A stretch of DNA of 26,566 nt from Trichomonas tenax (Eukaryota > Parabasalia > Trichomonadida > Trichomonadidae): positions 1 to 26,566 of the forward strand of contig JALKBU010000727.1 of the NCBI GenBank assembly GCA_023091735.1, read 5' to 3'. The notes under the pieces are model-generated. The model did no database searches. It was given only the letters and a program-made list of their open reading frames with translations, and was not told where the DNA came from. The translations under genes and the position numbers were made by a program. Below, piece after piece: positions 18,181-25,957 of the stretch; position 1 is the stretch's first letter, and each line of letters starts with the position of its first letter.

Positions 18181-18302
18181 AGCCTTAGAGTGCACGCCCG
18201 TACGTAAATTTTTACCTAACAGACTAAGTCAATTATGAGTAAAAGAAAAAATTTTTGAGGGGGAGTAACCACCCGCTCTAAGGCTGATTCCACGTAAAAT
18301 CA
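18181..18302. ncRNA. GC-richer structured block, possible RNA
   Basis: AGCCTTAGAG (18181-18190) pairs perfectly with CTCTAAGGCT (18276-18285), enclosing about 85 nt. A small hairpin CTGATT...AATCAG (18284-18302) follows. On the plus strand the enclosed part has AATTTTTGAGG, similar to an Sm-binding site, and a GTAAATTTTTAC hairpin. The block stands out from its AT-rich flanks and has no ORF. I do not match it to a named RNA. It could be part of the neighbouring RNA locus. Confidence 0.35.
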
Positions 18303-18336
18303 GCGCACGTTTAAAAAATCAGGGGAAAAAAATCAT

Positions 18337-18527
18337 AAAAAATATGGAGCATCTCTTCGATTATAGTGTTCCTGATGAGCAGTCATTTACTTTCCGCTTG
18401 GAGCTCGAATGAAGCACGCTCCGCGACGCTGTTAGAGCATCCTGACTTTCTTCCACGAGTTCAGCGAGACAAATTACACGAAAGGCAGCGCGTGGACACG
18501 CAAGCCAACTGATCAATAAAAGATGAA
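18337..18527 (-). ncRNA. Candidate RNase P or RNase MRP RNA
   Basis: Minus strand, about 190 nt. A closing helix pairs CATCTTTT..TGAT (18525-18512) with ATCGAAGAGATG (18361-18350): 12 pairs with a 2-nt bulge, like P1. Next comes a hairpin GGC-GCGTG/CACGC-GCC (about 18484-18506) with an internal loop, as in eukaryotic P3. Then GGAAGAAAGTCAGGATG matches the CR-I consensus (GGAAAGUC), and 60-odd nt later AGTAAATGACTG followed by AGGAACAC matches CR-V (AUGACUG...AGAAC). AGTCA and TGACT would form the P4 core. Between them is a GGAGC...GCTCC hairpin. T runs at about 18337-18342 and 18327-18334 would end a pol III transcript. The short CR-I to CR-V distance lacks room for a full RNase P specificity domain, so MRP or a minimal P RNA is possible. 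Found by eye, without a covariance model. Confidence 0.5.
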
Positions 18528-18661
18528 GTAATCCTAATCTTTACGAGAGATCCTAAGTTTGTGCATCTGCATGGGAGCCGATTATGCAAGATTTTGGAAT
18601 ATAGGCGAGCCTGCCGTAGCTTGGGAACTAATGAAGCATATATGATCATATACAATCAATA
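18528..18661. other. Mixed-composition stretch upstream of the RNA candidate
   Basis: Less AT-rich than the array that follows, with no good ORF. It may be the promoter region of the minus-strand RNA or another RNA. I found no tRNA A and B boxes. Confidence 0.3.
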
Positions 18662-18737
18662 AATTATATTTGATCGTAATTATATACTGGAATCAATCAA
18701 ATCCATTTGTTCATAATTAATACATAAGACTCCAATA

Positions 18738-18824
18738 TCGAAAGCTGTTGAATTAGAATTGTTTGAAATTGTTCAATATCTTGTTGAACATGGAGCCCAT
18801 GTTAATATCTTATGTTTATCATTA
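18738..18824 (+). pseudogene. Ankyrin-repeat remnant 1
   Basis: One plus frame reads LFEIVQYLVEHGAHVNI, a clear second half of an ankyrin repeat, and ends at a TGA at 18825. It is isolated inside the AT-rich array. Confidence 0.6.
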
Positions 18825-19242
18825 TGATATAGAATCAAACAATCTTAATTTTTTATTATTAATATATGTTATACATCTATTACATTTTTTCGTCATTATT
18901 ATATTTTGTTAATCAAAACATATTGATCATCATTATTATATGATATCAATCAGTACAATTTTATCATCATTATGAAATCAAATTAATCAATATGTTTTAT
19001 TGATCATTGCGATAAGGAATTAATAATTTGCATTTGATCATCACTGTGAAATGGATTTCATCAATCATATTTTATCATCATTAAGAAATTGCATCAGCCA
19101 ACAACATTTGATCGTTATTTTGATAATGTGTTAATCTATAACATTTTTCCATCATTACGATATACAATCAATCACACTTGATCATTATAATGATATTGCA
19201 TCAATCAAATGCATTTGATCATAATTCTGATATGAGACACCT

Positions 19243-19340
19243 TTAGTAATTGCAATTAAAAAGAAATCAATGAAAATTGTTCAATGCCTTGTTAAACATG
19301 GTGCAAATGTTAACGCCAATTTAATCAATTGTTCTCATTT
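19243..19340 (+). pseudogene. Ankyrin-repeat remnant 2
   Basis: One plus frame reads KKSMKIVQCLVKHGANVNAN, the same repeat portion as remnant 1, and then runs into array sequence. About 420 bp of satellite-like repeat separate the two. Confidence 0.6.
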
Positions 19341-19779
19341 ATTTATCATTGTGATAATCAATCAATACCATTTTATCATCATTTTTATATTGGATCACCC
19401 AATTATATATGATCAACATTAATAAATGAAATTACTCAATTATATTTGGCCATCACTATGATGTTGCATCAATCAACTGTATTTGGTCATCATTATGATA
19501 TGGAATCAATCAAATTCATATTTTCATCATTGTGATATGTGCTAATTAATCAATTATATTTGATTGCCATAATGATGGAAACTTCAGTTCATGTTTGCTA
19601 TTAACATTCAAAGTTATCTATAGAACTTTGATGTACATAAGATCGAAACTTTGTAAAATTCACTTCAAAAATACGCTTGGGAGTCTTCTAAATTGTTGTT
19701 TGATAACTCGAAATGAACAGAACAAAAATTATTCTGATTAAAAAGACAAATGAGAATCATAATATGCAAACAATTTATA

Positions 19780-20961
19780 TTAATATGAAACATAAAAAGA
19801 ATCGCTATCTTTGAACTTCCTAACATTAAAATCGCAATTCTCTAGGAACTTAGGCATACTTTCTGATAGAAATTTCATATACTCATCAAAAGGAACAAAA
19901 CTTGAGTTGTTGAAACGTGGGATTTTCAATAATTTTCCATTATATCTAAATTGTACAATAAGGGATCCATTCCCTCTGAATTTAAGGAGTTCAGTGATAA
20001 TATAAGATCCATACGGAGGCCATTTATTATCCACGAACCCCAAAAGACCTAAATATCCAAGAACGTTTCCATCGTGCGCCGACCAATGAATGAATCGCAA
20101 TGAAGAGTTCCCGTTAATGCGATTTATCATTTCATTTACCATCTCGGAAGCACAAAATGAGAAGAAAAGCGGATAAACATCAGAATGCGAATAAAAGAAC
20201 TGCATCTGCTTTGACTTGAGCTCTATTGCTGCGTCTACGTCCTTTATTGTAATATTTGGAGGCATCTTGTAATTGTTACAAAGAGCGGAAGTCATAACAT
20301 CATTTGTCGATTCCCATTTAACATTTAAGCCTTTGCTAATTTTCTGCTGAATAGTTTTGTTTATTATCTTGTGGTCCACAGGCAGCTTTGTCTGCAGCTT
20401 AGCAAACTTTGGGCAGAGAAGACTCGTGCGACGCCATGGATCATAATTTTTATCAGCGATATATAGGTCGATTTTATTGGAATATGGAAACATCCCGGAT
20501 ATCAATGACATCTGGGAATGAAGCGTTCTGTGTGATTGCGTAGTTCTGAATTTTATTATTTTTTGATCAAAATGTGATGGAATGAATTTTAATTGATTAA
20601 TATAGATTTTCCTTAAATATTGGCCTAAGCTACTCAGCCCAATGGATCCTGTGTGGAGTAACTGCCCAAAAACGCAATTTCCGTGGAAAATCGAATTTCC
20701 ATATGCAACATGGACTTCGTATGGCTGTAAAAACTCGTTTCCTGTAGATTTCACTTCGTTGTATTTGCATTTCCAGTGATTAGAGTAGTTTTTCGATAAA
20801 TGTAACGGAGTTCTCGCTCCGTGGCGCGTTAAAACTTGAACTTGCACTAAATCTGCGTCGATATTCTGTTTATATGGCGGATATAGCGGTTGACAATATG
20901 AGTTATCGAACGAATTACTAAAATAAAAAAAGAAAAAGAAAAACATTATAAAATATGTCAT
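19780..20961 (-). CDS. Secreted histidine acid phosphatase (branch 2)
   Basis: Intact 393-aa ORF. Residues 1-16 (MTYFIMFFFFFFYFSN) are a strong hydrophobic signal sequence. RHGART at 46-51 is the catalytic RHGxRxP-type motif; the His is phosphorylated. R139TTQSHRTLHS carries the conserved Arg set, and AHDGNV at 295-300 supplies the HD proton-donor pair. This is the histidine acid phosphatase family (prostatic/lysosomal acid phosphatase, multiple inositol polyphosphate phosphatase relatives). It probably hydrolyses phosphomonoesters outside the cell or in lysosomes. Several cysteines and N-x-S/T sites fit a secreted protein. It is divergent to the LSm gene at 23594, but a 2.4-kb mobile element now separates them. 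Confidence 0.92.
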   Translation of the reverse strand: MTYFIMFFFFFFYFSNSFDNSYCQPLYPPYKQNIDADLVQVQVLTRHGARTPLHLSKNYSNHWKCKYNEVKSTGNEFLQPYEVHVAYGNSIFHGNCVFGQLLHTGSIGLSSLGQYLRKIYINQLKFIPSHFDQKIIKFRTTQSHRTLHSQMSLISGMFPYSNKIDLYIADKNYDPWRRTSLLCPKFAKLQTKLPVDHKIINKTIQQKISKGLNVKWESTNDVMTSALCNNYKMPPNITIKDVDAAIELKSKQMQFFYSHSDVYPLFFSFCASEMVNEMINRINGNSSLRFIHWSAHDGNVLGYLGLLGFVDNKWPPYGSYIITELLKFRGNGSLIVQFRYNGKLLKIPRFNNSSFVPFDEYMKFLSESMPKFLENCDFNVRKFKDSDSFYVSY

Positions 20962-21077
20962 GTAAGTAATTTAATTATTCGAAATTGTCACGTAAACTGT
21001 CAAAATGGCATATTAAAAAATTCTGATATGTAAATTTGTGTAAAAAAATTAAAAATTTAACAAAAAAAATTAGAAAA

Positions 21078-21118
21078 TGACATGTAAAAATGAAAATTTA
21101 TCAAATTTGACATGTAAA
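21078..21118 (+). promoter_or_regulatory. Two TGACATGTAAA motifs between the phosphatase and the foldback element
   Basis: TGACATGTAAAAA (21078) and TGACATGTAAAAT (21108) lie 117-157 bp upstream of the phosphatase ATG. Weaker relatives lie closer (TGTCATGTAAG 20957, TGTCACGTAAAC 20987, TGATATGTAAAT 21024). This is the densest cluster of the motif in the window. Confidence 0.45.
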
Positions 21119-21130
21119 ATTATGAATAAA

Positions 21131-21140
21131 AACTGATAGT
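21131..21140. repeat. 10-bp target duplication, left copy (AACTGATAGT)
   Basis: AACTGATAGT directly precedes the left TIR and is repeated at 23538-23547 directly after the right TIR. A 10-bp duplication is typical of Mutator-like elements. Confidence 0.85.
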
Positions 21141-21210
21141 GAGGAATTGGGAAAATGCTTTAAGGTTCCTCCTAAATTGGGAAAAAGGAACGATAGACCA
21201 CTCTATCGTC
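21141..21210 (+). repeat. Left TIR of the foldback element
   Basis: Starts GAGGAATTGGG and matches the reverse complement of 23468-23537 with about 4 mismatches in 70. Its inner end is itself a hairpin: ACGATAGA-CCAC-TCTATCGT. Confidence 0.88.
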
Positions 21211-21837
21211 CAATCATTTAGATTTTGGAGCAATGTCTTCGCGTTGATACAACTTAATCTGTTTCTTTCATCACGGCCAGATACTGCAGCCATATAGCAA
21301 TCATTCCTTCGTTCAATCTCAGCAACTTTAAAATAGCATCATTATTCATTATCTCGCCAAAAAAATCTGAAATATATCAAAAATCATACGAAGTTCGGAA
21401 AAGCATCATAAACATATTAGTCTTATATGTATTTACAAGTCTAATTCTATTCAATGTCTAAATCAGAATATTGAAATTTCAGCTATTCTGAATTAGTATC
21501 GCCCAATTCGTACTGCTGCTTGTTTTCATCATATACATTATCTATGAATTTGCAAAATATAGCAAATTAAGTGCTAATGATTGCAATCATAGGGTTTTTA
21601 TTCGAAAACATATCTGAAAGAGACGAATACTGATATTCTACTTGATTATGCAGTAAAAATACAGCTATTTAATTGAATCTATTAATTTTTTTTACAAAGT
21701 ATATAAATGAATTTAGAACAAAGTTAATATTGGATTATTTAAATAATTGATATATTATATAGGTACATTTTAATGAAGTTCATGAGACATATAGAGTTCT
21801 ACAATGATTTTCCTGTTTTGAATGTAATTCTTTATTG

Positions 21838-22147
21838 TTTCGAATAAACTATACTGTATATCAATATGAAAAGCTGTATGTGATAAATGATATGAAAGTA
21901 AGCTTCGAATAACAATTTTTTATTTTGAGTAAATTGGTGCATAGCAAAATACGCATGATTTCGTGTGCTTGAGCAGGACAGCATGCAGTAAATGGAAATG
22001 TCGATTAAAATTAATATGTTATCGCTAATTTTTTTGTCGAAATTGTAAAATATGATAAAATGCTTTAAAAATGCAAATTCCTGAACTTGGATGCTCACTT
22101 CATCTCTTTGTTGTGGTTTTCCAATCCAGAAATTGCATATATGTGTC
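21838..22147 (+). repeat. Internal inverted-repeat arm, left
   Basis: 310 bp matching the reverse complement of 22548-22857 with two differences seen by eye (near 21878 and 21892). A minus-strand ORF of 119 codons (22191-21832) spans it. The same ORF, 104 codons, occurs on plus in the other arm. The shared protein (HICNFWIGKPQQRDEVSIQV) is not recognised. Confidence 0.85.
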
Positions 22148-22547
22148 TCTTCCTTATGAAATGATAGTTTTTGCGATATTAAGCCATTCACTCAAATAAA
22201 TTCAATAAAATGGGTTATTTTACTGTGTTAGATTTTAGAAAAAGATGTTAAAATCCAGTGAAAATTCCAAATAAACAACAAAATTGACAAATAATAGTAC
22301 AAAATGAAATTACCAATGATTTCATAAAATGTACTGAAGGTATTTGGACTATACTCTAGATATAAAATGAGTTTGTATGACAAATTAGCAGATATAATCA
22401 TTTTTATAAATGATCAAATCTGATTTGAATCAGAATCACTTTGTTTGAGACTAAAATCTAACGGCATCTTCACGCAAAGTGGTGTTAGTGCTATTACATC
22501 AAGCAAATCAACGAATCTCGGCGTTCATCAACGAACTTAGAATATTT

Positions 22548-22857
22548 GACACATATATGCAATTTCTGGATTGGAAAACCACAACAAAGAGATGAAGTGA
22601 GCATCCAAGTTCAGGAATTTGCATTTTTAAAGCATTTTATCATATTTTACAATTTCGACAAAAAAATTAGCGATAACATATTAATTTTAATCGACATTTC
22701 CATTTACTGCATGCTGTCCTGCTCAAGCACACGAAATCATGCGTATTTTGCTATGCACCAATTTACTCAAAATAAAAAATTGTTATTCGAAGCTTACTTT
22801 CATCTCATTTATCACACACAGCTTTTCATATTGATATACAGTATAGTTTATTCGAAA
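22548..22857 (-). repeat. Internal inverted-repeat arm, right
   Basis: Mirror of 21838-22147. The 400-bp spacer between the arms also contains a short inverted pair, GTTAGATTTTAG (22227) and CTAAAATCTAAC (22451). The ORF here (22546-22860) would start from a non-ATG codon. Confidence 0.85.
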
Positions 22858-23467
22858 TGATAAAAAATATAAAAGATTCAAATTTGATTTTTTAGCATTT
22901 TCCTTCTGTAGAACTGTCTATTCGATAAATTGATTGTCTGCAATTGATCTTCAGTGAATAAATGATCATCCAATGAGGTGATGGTATTTTCAAACGTACA
23001 CTTCACTCATCCATCATTGATACTGTATACAAACAAGTTTGGAGTATAGAAAGTCTGCGGAAGCATATTCAAGCCTATTTACTGCGTCGCATGCTTGATT
23101 GTTTCGGTAATTATTTGTGATCTGGTAAAATTGTTCGATTTTGTGCTGAAAATACAATAAGTGTACTATATACATTACGTGAAATTCAGACATTAAACAA
23201 ACTTTATCTGAGATAGTGTATTTGTAGGACATTTAATTTTTCGATCCGTAAAAATTAGATTTTGGAAGGTGAAGAAAGTAAAATTGTATTATAAAGGAAA
23301 CGCTTGGTGTGACTATAAAATATTGAAGCATTGCTGTCAAATAATGAATTTGTATTTCGAATATTGAAGATCAAATCGAGCGAAACTTCGGCATGTCCAC
23401 CTGCGTGATACGCTCTGATCTCCTGATATATTGTAGTCGGCACTGGGGAACTCTTTCCAAAGTCAGC

Positions 23468-23537
23468 GACGATAGAGTGGTCTATCGTTACTTTTTCCCA
23501 ATTTAGGAGGAACCTTAAAACTTTTTCCCATTTCCTC
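23468..23537 (-). repeat. Right TIR of the foldback element
   Basis: Ends CCCATTTCCTC at 23537, followed by the AACTGATAGT duplication. It contains the same ACGATAGA/TCTATCGT hairpin as the left TIR. Confidence 0.88.
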
Positions 23538-23547
23538 AACTGATAGT
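23538..23547. repeat. 10-bp target duplication, right copy (AACTGATAGT)
   Basis: Matches 21131-21140 directly outside the right TIR. Confidence 0.85.
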
Positions 23548-23556
23548 GAATAAATA

Positions 23557-23567
23557 TGACATGTAAA
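23557..23567 (+). promoter_or_regulatory. TGACATGTAAA motif before the LSm gene
   Basis: TGACATGTAAAC lies about 37 bp upstream of the LSm ATG at 23594 and on the same strand, a position similar to that before the Sfi1-like gene. Confidence 0.45.
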
Positions 23568-23593
23568 CTAGTGAATAGAGTCAAAAAAGAATA

Positions 23594-23898
23594 ATGTCTG
23601 TGGGAAACTATATTGGACGTAGAAATTTTTATTCTAACAAACAGAAGATGTAATAGTAATGACTAAGGATCTTGGTGTATTCACCGGTCCCCTCGTTTCT
23701 GGCGATCAAGTGATGAATTTAGTTATATATCCGGCAAAACATATAGGTAAAGATGGAAAGGTTATAGGCAAAAACTCTGATCAGTACTGTTATATTAGAG
23801 GTGAAGATGTTACATTTGTTACACTTAATCCAGATTCTGCTGAAAAACGGGTTCAAGATTTCGATCCAATGAATCCAGACAAAGACGTAGAACAATGA
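23594..23898 (+). CDS. Sm-like (LSm) protein, probably LSm8-type, with a 26-nt intron
   Basis: Exon 1 is 23594-23618 and exon 2 is 23645-23898. Joined, they give a 92-aa protein beginning MSVGNYIGQDVIVMTKDLG. Without removing the intron the first ATG runs into TAA after about 19 codons. The Sm1 motif is VIVMTKDLGVFTGPLVSGDQ followed by VMNLVI, and Sm2 is YCYIRGEDVTFV. Together they make the five-stranded Sm fold. The N-terminal GNYIGQDVIVMT resembles LSm8, a member of the nuclear LSm2-8 ring that binds the U6 snRNA 3' end, but other LSm paralogues remain possible. Length is normal for the family. A start at the internal ATG (23659) would delete the N-terminal helix and part of strand 1. Confidence 0.85.
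23619..23644 (+). other. 26-nt spliceosomal intron in the LSm gene
   Basis: The intron starts GTAGAAAT and ends TCTAACAAACAG. The end is one or two changes from the trichomonad branch-point/3' splice motif ACTAACACACAG. Removal joins GGAC to AAGATG, keeps the frame (26 nt is not a multiple of three) and restores a complete Sm domain N terminus. The 5' site GTAGAA differs from the usual GTAYGT. Very short introns of similar size have been reported in Trichomonas. Confidence 0.78.
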
Positions 23899-24047
23899 AT
23901 TTCGAATGAGAAATGATATATTAAGTTTATGTGTAAAATTAATATTATTTTGTTTGTTTATCAAATACATAATGATAGGCATCATAGCAAAAAAATATGT
24001 CCATAATGAAAGATACTTTATTCACAAATATACAAAATGATAATTAA

Positions 24048-25130
24048 TTAAGTCGAATACCAAAATCCGTTAACGACCTCCTGGTAAATGTTGCTCATCA
24101 ATAACGGGAGGATGAGGAAGAACCCGTACGATCCAAAGATAACAGTATAATATAACTTTGGTGGGAATAGAACCCAACCGAAGAAAACTGAAAGTGATAT
24201 CGCAAACAGCTTCAAACACTTCTTCTGGTTCTTCCACATGAAGTAATCCTGATAAAACTGCCTAATATGTTCATAACCCTCAAAATGCTGGCTTGAGAAT
24301 GATTCACTGACGTCGGAGTCCTTCGAATTGCTTTTAATGAATGTCCAAACATGATACAACTGTACACCAGCGATGATTGCGCCGCATAATGGCAATAATG
24401 GAATAAACTTGAGAATGAAGGATATTACGCCAATAAAAAAGAGTATTCTCAGTTTGATGTGAATATCGAAATGTAAATGGTTGCAATAATCGATTAATGA
24501 TTTAATTGGCTGCAAAAAGACAACGAGAGCATCATTTCTATGGTCATCTTCTTCAGCTGCTGTTTCGAATGAATTTGGTGCATTGACTTCTAAGTACTTT
24601 GCATCTGTGCATTCGGGTAAATCAAATTCAATCGCTGCAAAAGGAGTTTCATCGCGTGTTGGCGCTGTTACCAATTGATGAACAGACTTAAGGTACTCCG
24701 CATTCTTCATTCTAATTGCTTCTGCGAGTCCTCTTAACATATGAAAACACTGATAAAGAGATTTTGCCGTTGCAAACTTGAAATTCGCTGCTGATCCCGA
24801 GCTATCTTTCACAGTGATCGAAAGGTCGTTGCGAAAACCAGCCAATGAACGCAATAAATCGTATCTTAACGCAACAAGCTGTGGATGTGGGATTTGGTTG
24901 TTAGGAAGGAATGCCAAACGACTGCTTGTCAAATAGAATGTGCCTTTTATCATGCTCGTGCCCTCCTTGTCTTGATAATAAAGAGAGACATTCGGATAAG
25001 CCTCAATTGCGGCTTCTTTCGTCGTGTTTCCACCAAAAACTATGACCGCCTGCCTCAGAGCTTCGTAGTCCGGACTGGTCCATCGTTTCCATATTTCCTG
25101 AGGAAGAGTAAAATCACTCGTTGTTGTCAT
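24048..25130 (-). CDS. GRAM-domain protein with a C-terminal membrane region
   Basis: Intact 360-aa ORF. Residues about 45-140 look like a GRAM/PH-like domain (SLYYQDKEGTSMIKGTFYLT, SSRLAFLPNN, a strand NFKFATAKSLYQCFHML). A polar acidic linker follows (about 160-200). Hydrophobic segments lie at about 228-262 (LFFIGVISFILKFIPLLPL and beyond, long enough for a hairpin), 305-323 and 327-346, reminiscent of reticulon- or PRA1-type membrane-shaping regions. Probable role: lipid-binding protein anchored in ER or another internal membrane. I cannot assign an orthologue. It converges on the LSm gene, 149 bp between stops. Confidence 0.78.
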   Translation of the reverse strand: MTTTSDFTLPQEIWKRWTSPDYEALRQAVIVFGGNTTKEAAIEAYPNVSLYYQDKEGTSMIKGTFYLTSSRLAFLPNNQIPHPQLVALRYDLLRSLAGFRNDLSITVKDSSGSAANFKFATAKSLYQCFHMLRGLAEAIRMKNAEYLKSVHQLVTAPTRDETPFAAIEFDLPECTDAKYLEVNAPNSFETAAEEDDHRNDALVVFLQPIKSLIDYCNHLHFDIHIKLRILFFIGVISFILKFIPLLPLCGAIIAGVQLYHVWTFIKSNSKDSDVSESFSSQHFEGYEHIRQFYQDYFMWKNQKKCLKLFAISLSVFFGWVLFPPKLYYTVIFGSYGFFLILPLLMSNIYQEVVNGFWYST

Positions 25131-25449
25131 TTACTTTTTTTATTTCAATTGAACGAGAAAATGATAATTATTTTTCCTTTTTTATTTTATATTTAATATT
25201 TAGATATAATGTAAATGTTATTTTTCATAATAAAAGTCATTTTTATTTTAAATTTTTTCACGCCGAAATCAACATTTATCGGATTCAAAAAAATCAACTT
25301 TTATTGGTCGCGATCGACATAGATGAAGAGAGTATCTGAACGCATGGATATCGAACTTGTGGATTTTTGTCTGAGATGATTCAGAGACCTAAGAACCCGT
25401 TATGATTGAACTTGGAGGAAAAGCTGTTCATGGTATGTGAGAATAAGCT
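25131..25449. other. Intergenic stretch upstream of the GRAM gene
   Basis: AT-rich up to about 25300, then more mixed. There is no supported gene. Confidence 0.5.
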
Positions 25450-25525
25450 TTGAGAGTTCCTCAAGAATGTTGGAATCGCTTCTGCCAACAAAGTATGAAT
25501 ATTCTTGGAAATTGAGGAGAAACGA
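25450..25525. other. Nested inverted repeats, possible structured RNA or DNA
   Basis: Collinear stems CCTCA/TGAGG, AGAAT/ATTCT and TTGG/CCAA nest within about 60 nt (25456-25517). No matching RNA family was recognised. Confidence 0.3.
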
Positions 25526-25581
25526 TTTAGCATTCCTCCACAAACATTTATGCAACACTAGACTCAAGGAGTTAGTAATTA

Positions 25582-25629
25582 GATGTTCGCATTCCTCGAG
25601 TCTTCGCCTCGAGCTCTGCGAACATCTTT
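25582..25629. repeat. Long imperfect hairpin AGATGTTCGCA...TGCGAACATCT
   Basis: AGATGTTCGCA (25582) pairs with TGCGAACATCT (to 25629), and CCTCGAG pairs with CTCGAGC around TCTTCGC. Repeat A1 begins inside its right arm. At the equivalent place before repeat A2 a different hairpin (CCACG-ACTGCGC-CGTGG, 25776-25792) is found. Confidence 0.6.
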
Positions 25630-25957
25630 TTAAATATATTTACGACAGAGTTTCGTTTTACAAGTTAGGTTCCCCCCCTATATAGAAAATAAATTTTTGA
25701 ATTACTTACAAATTAACGTTAATTTTATTTTGGAATTCCTGACTTTATAAAATCTATTCAGTTTTAAAAATAATCCACGACTGCGCCGTGGCTTCTCCGA
25801 ACATCTTTTTAAATATATTTACGGCAAAATTAGTTTTACAAGTTAGGTTCCCCCTATATAGAAAATAAATTTTTGAATTACTTACAAATTAACGTTAAAA
25901 TTTATTTTGAAACTTATGACTTTATAAAATGTATTCAGTTTTGAAAATAATTTATGA
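25620..25957. repeat. Tandem direct repeat A, two copies of about 159 bp
   Basis: Copy A1 (25620-25778) and copy A2 (25799-25957) both run from GAACATCTTTTTAAATATAT through ACAAGTTAGGTTCCCCC to TATTCAGTTTT(A/G)AAAATAAT. They are separated by about 20 bp that contain a hairpin. No coding capacity is seen. Confidence 0.8.

Larger units (their letters stand above)
18662..19600. repeat. Degenerate AT-rich repeat array with embedded ankyrin remnants
   Basis: Imperfect units of roughly 42-46 bp recur, built from CATTTGATCATCATTATGAT followed by AATCAATCAA-like sequence (clear at about 18890-18985, 19030-19075, 19150-19235 and 19430-19565). Copies have drifted and differ in length. The array holds no intact ORF. 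Confidence 0.6.
21141..23537. mobile_element. Mutator-like foldback element, non-autonomous
   Basis: 2,397 bp bounded by 70-bp terminal inverted repeats and a 10-bp target duplication. No transposase domain is visible; the small ORFs inside are short and match nothing. A nested pair of 310-bp inverted arms (21838-22147 and 22548-22857) makes much of it self-complementary. Size, TIRs and duplication length fit a non-autonomous MULE, a group described in T. vaginalis. Confidence 0.78.

Noticed and set aside
18181..18302. U1 snRNA, suggested by TTTTTACCTAACAG and an Sm-like site
   Set aside because: The U1-like piece is internal rather than at a 5' end, and the fold does not match U1.
18461..18655. 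A 64-codon minus ORF in the RNA-candidate region
   Set aside because: It has no protein resemblance, and the segment is better explained by RNA-like pairing.
18540..18661. A possible tRNA near 18560-18650
   Set aside because: I could not find a proper T-arm GGTTCRANNCC or paired acceptor ends on either strand.
23014..23584. Minus-strand ORFs of 72 and 109 codons in the right part of the foldback element
   Set aside because: No family resemblance, one runs through the TIR and past the target duplication, so it cannot be an element gene as it stands.
24885..25339. Plus-strand ORFs of 70-100 codons over and beside the GRAM gene
   Set aside because: They are antisense to a well-supported gene or lie in AT-rich flank, start in odd places and match nothing.
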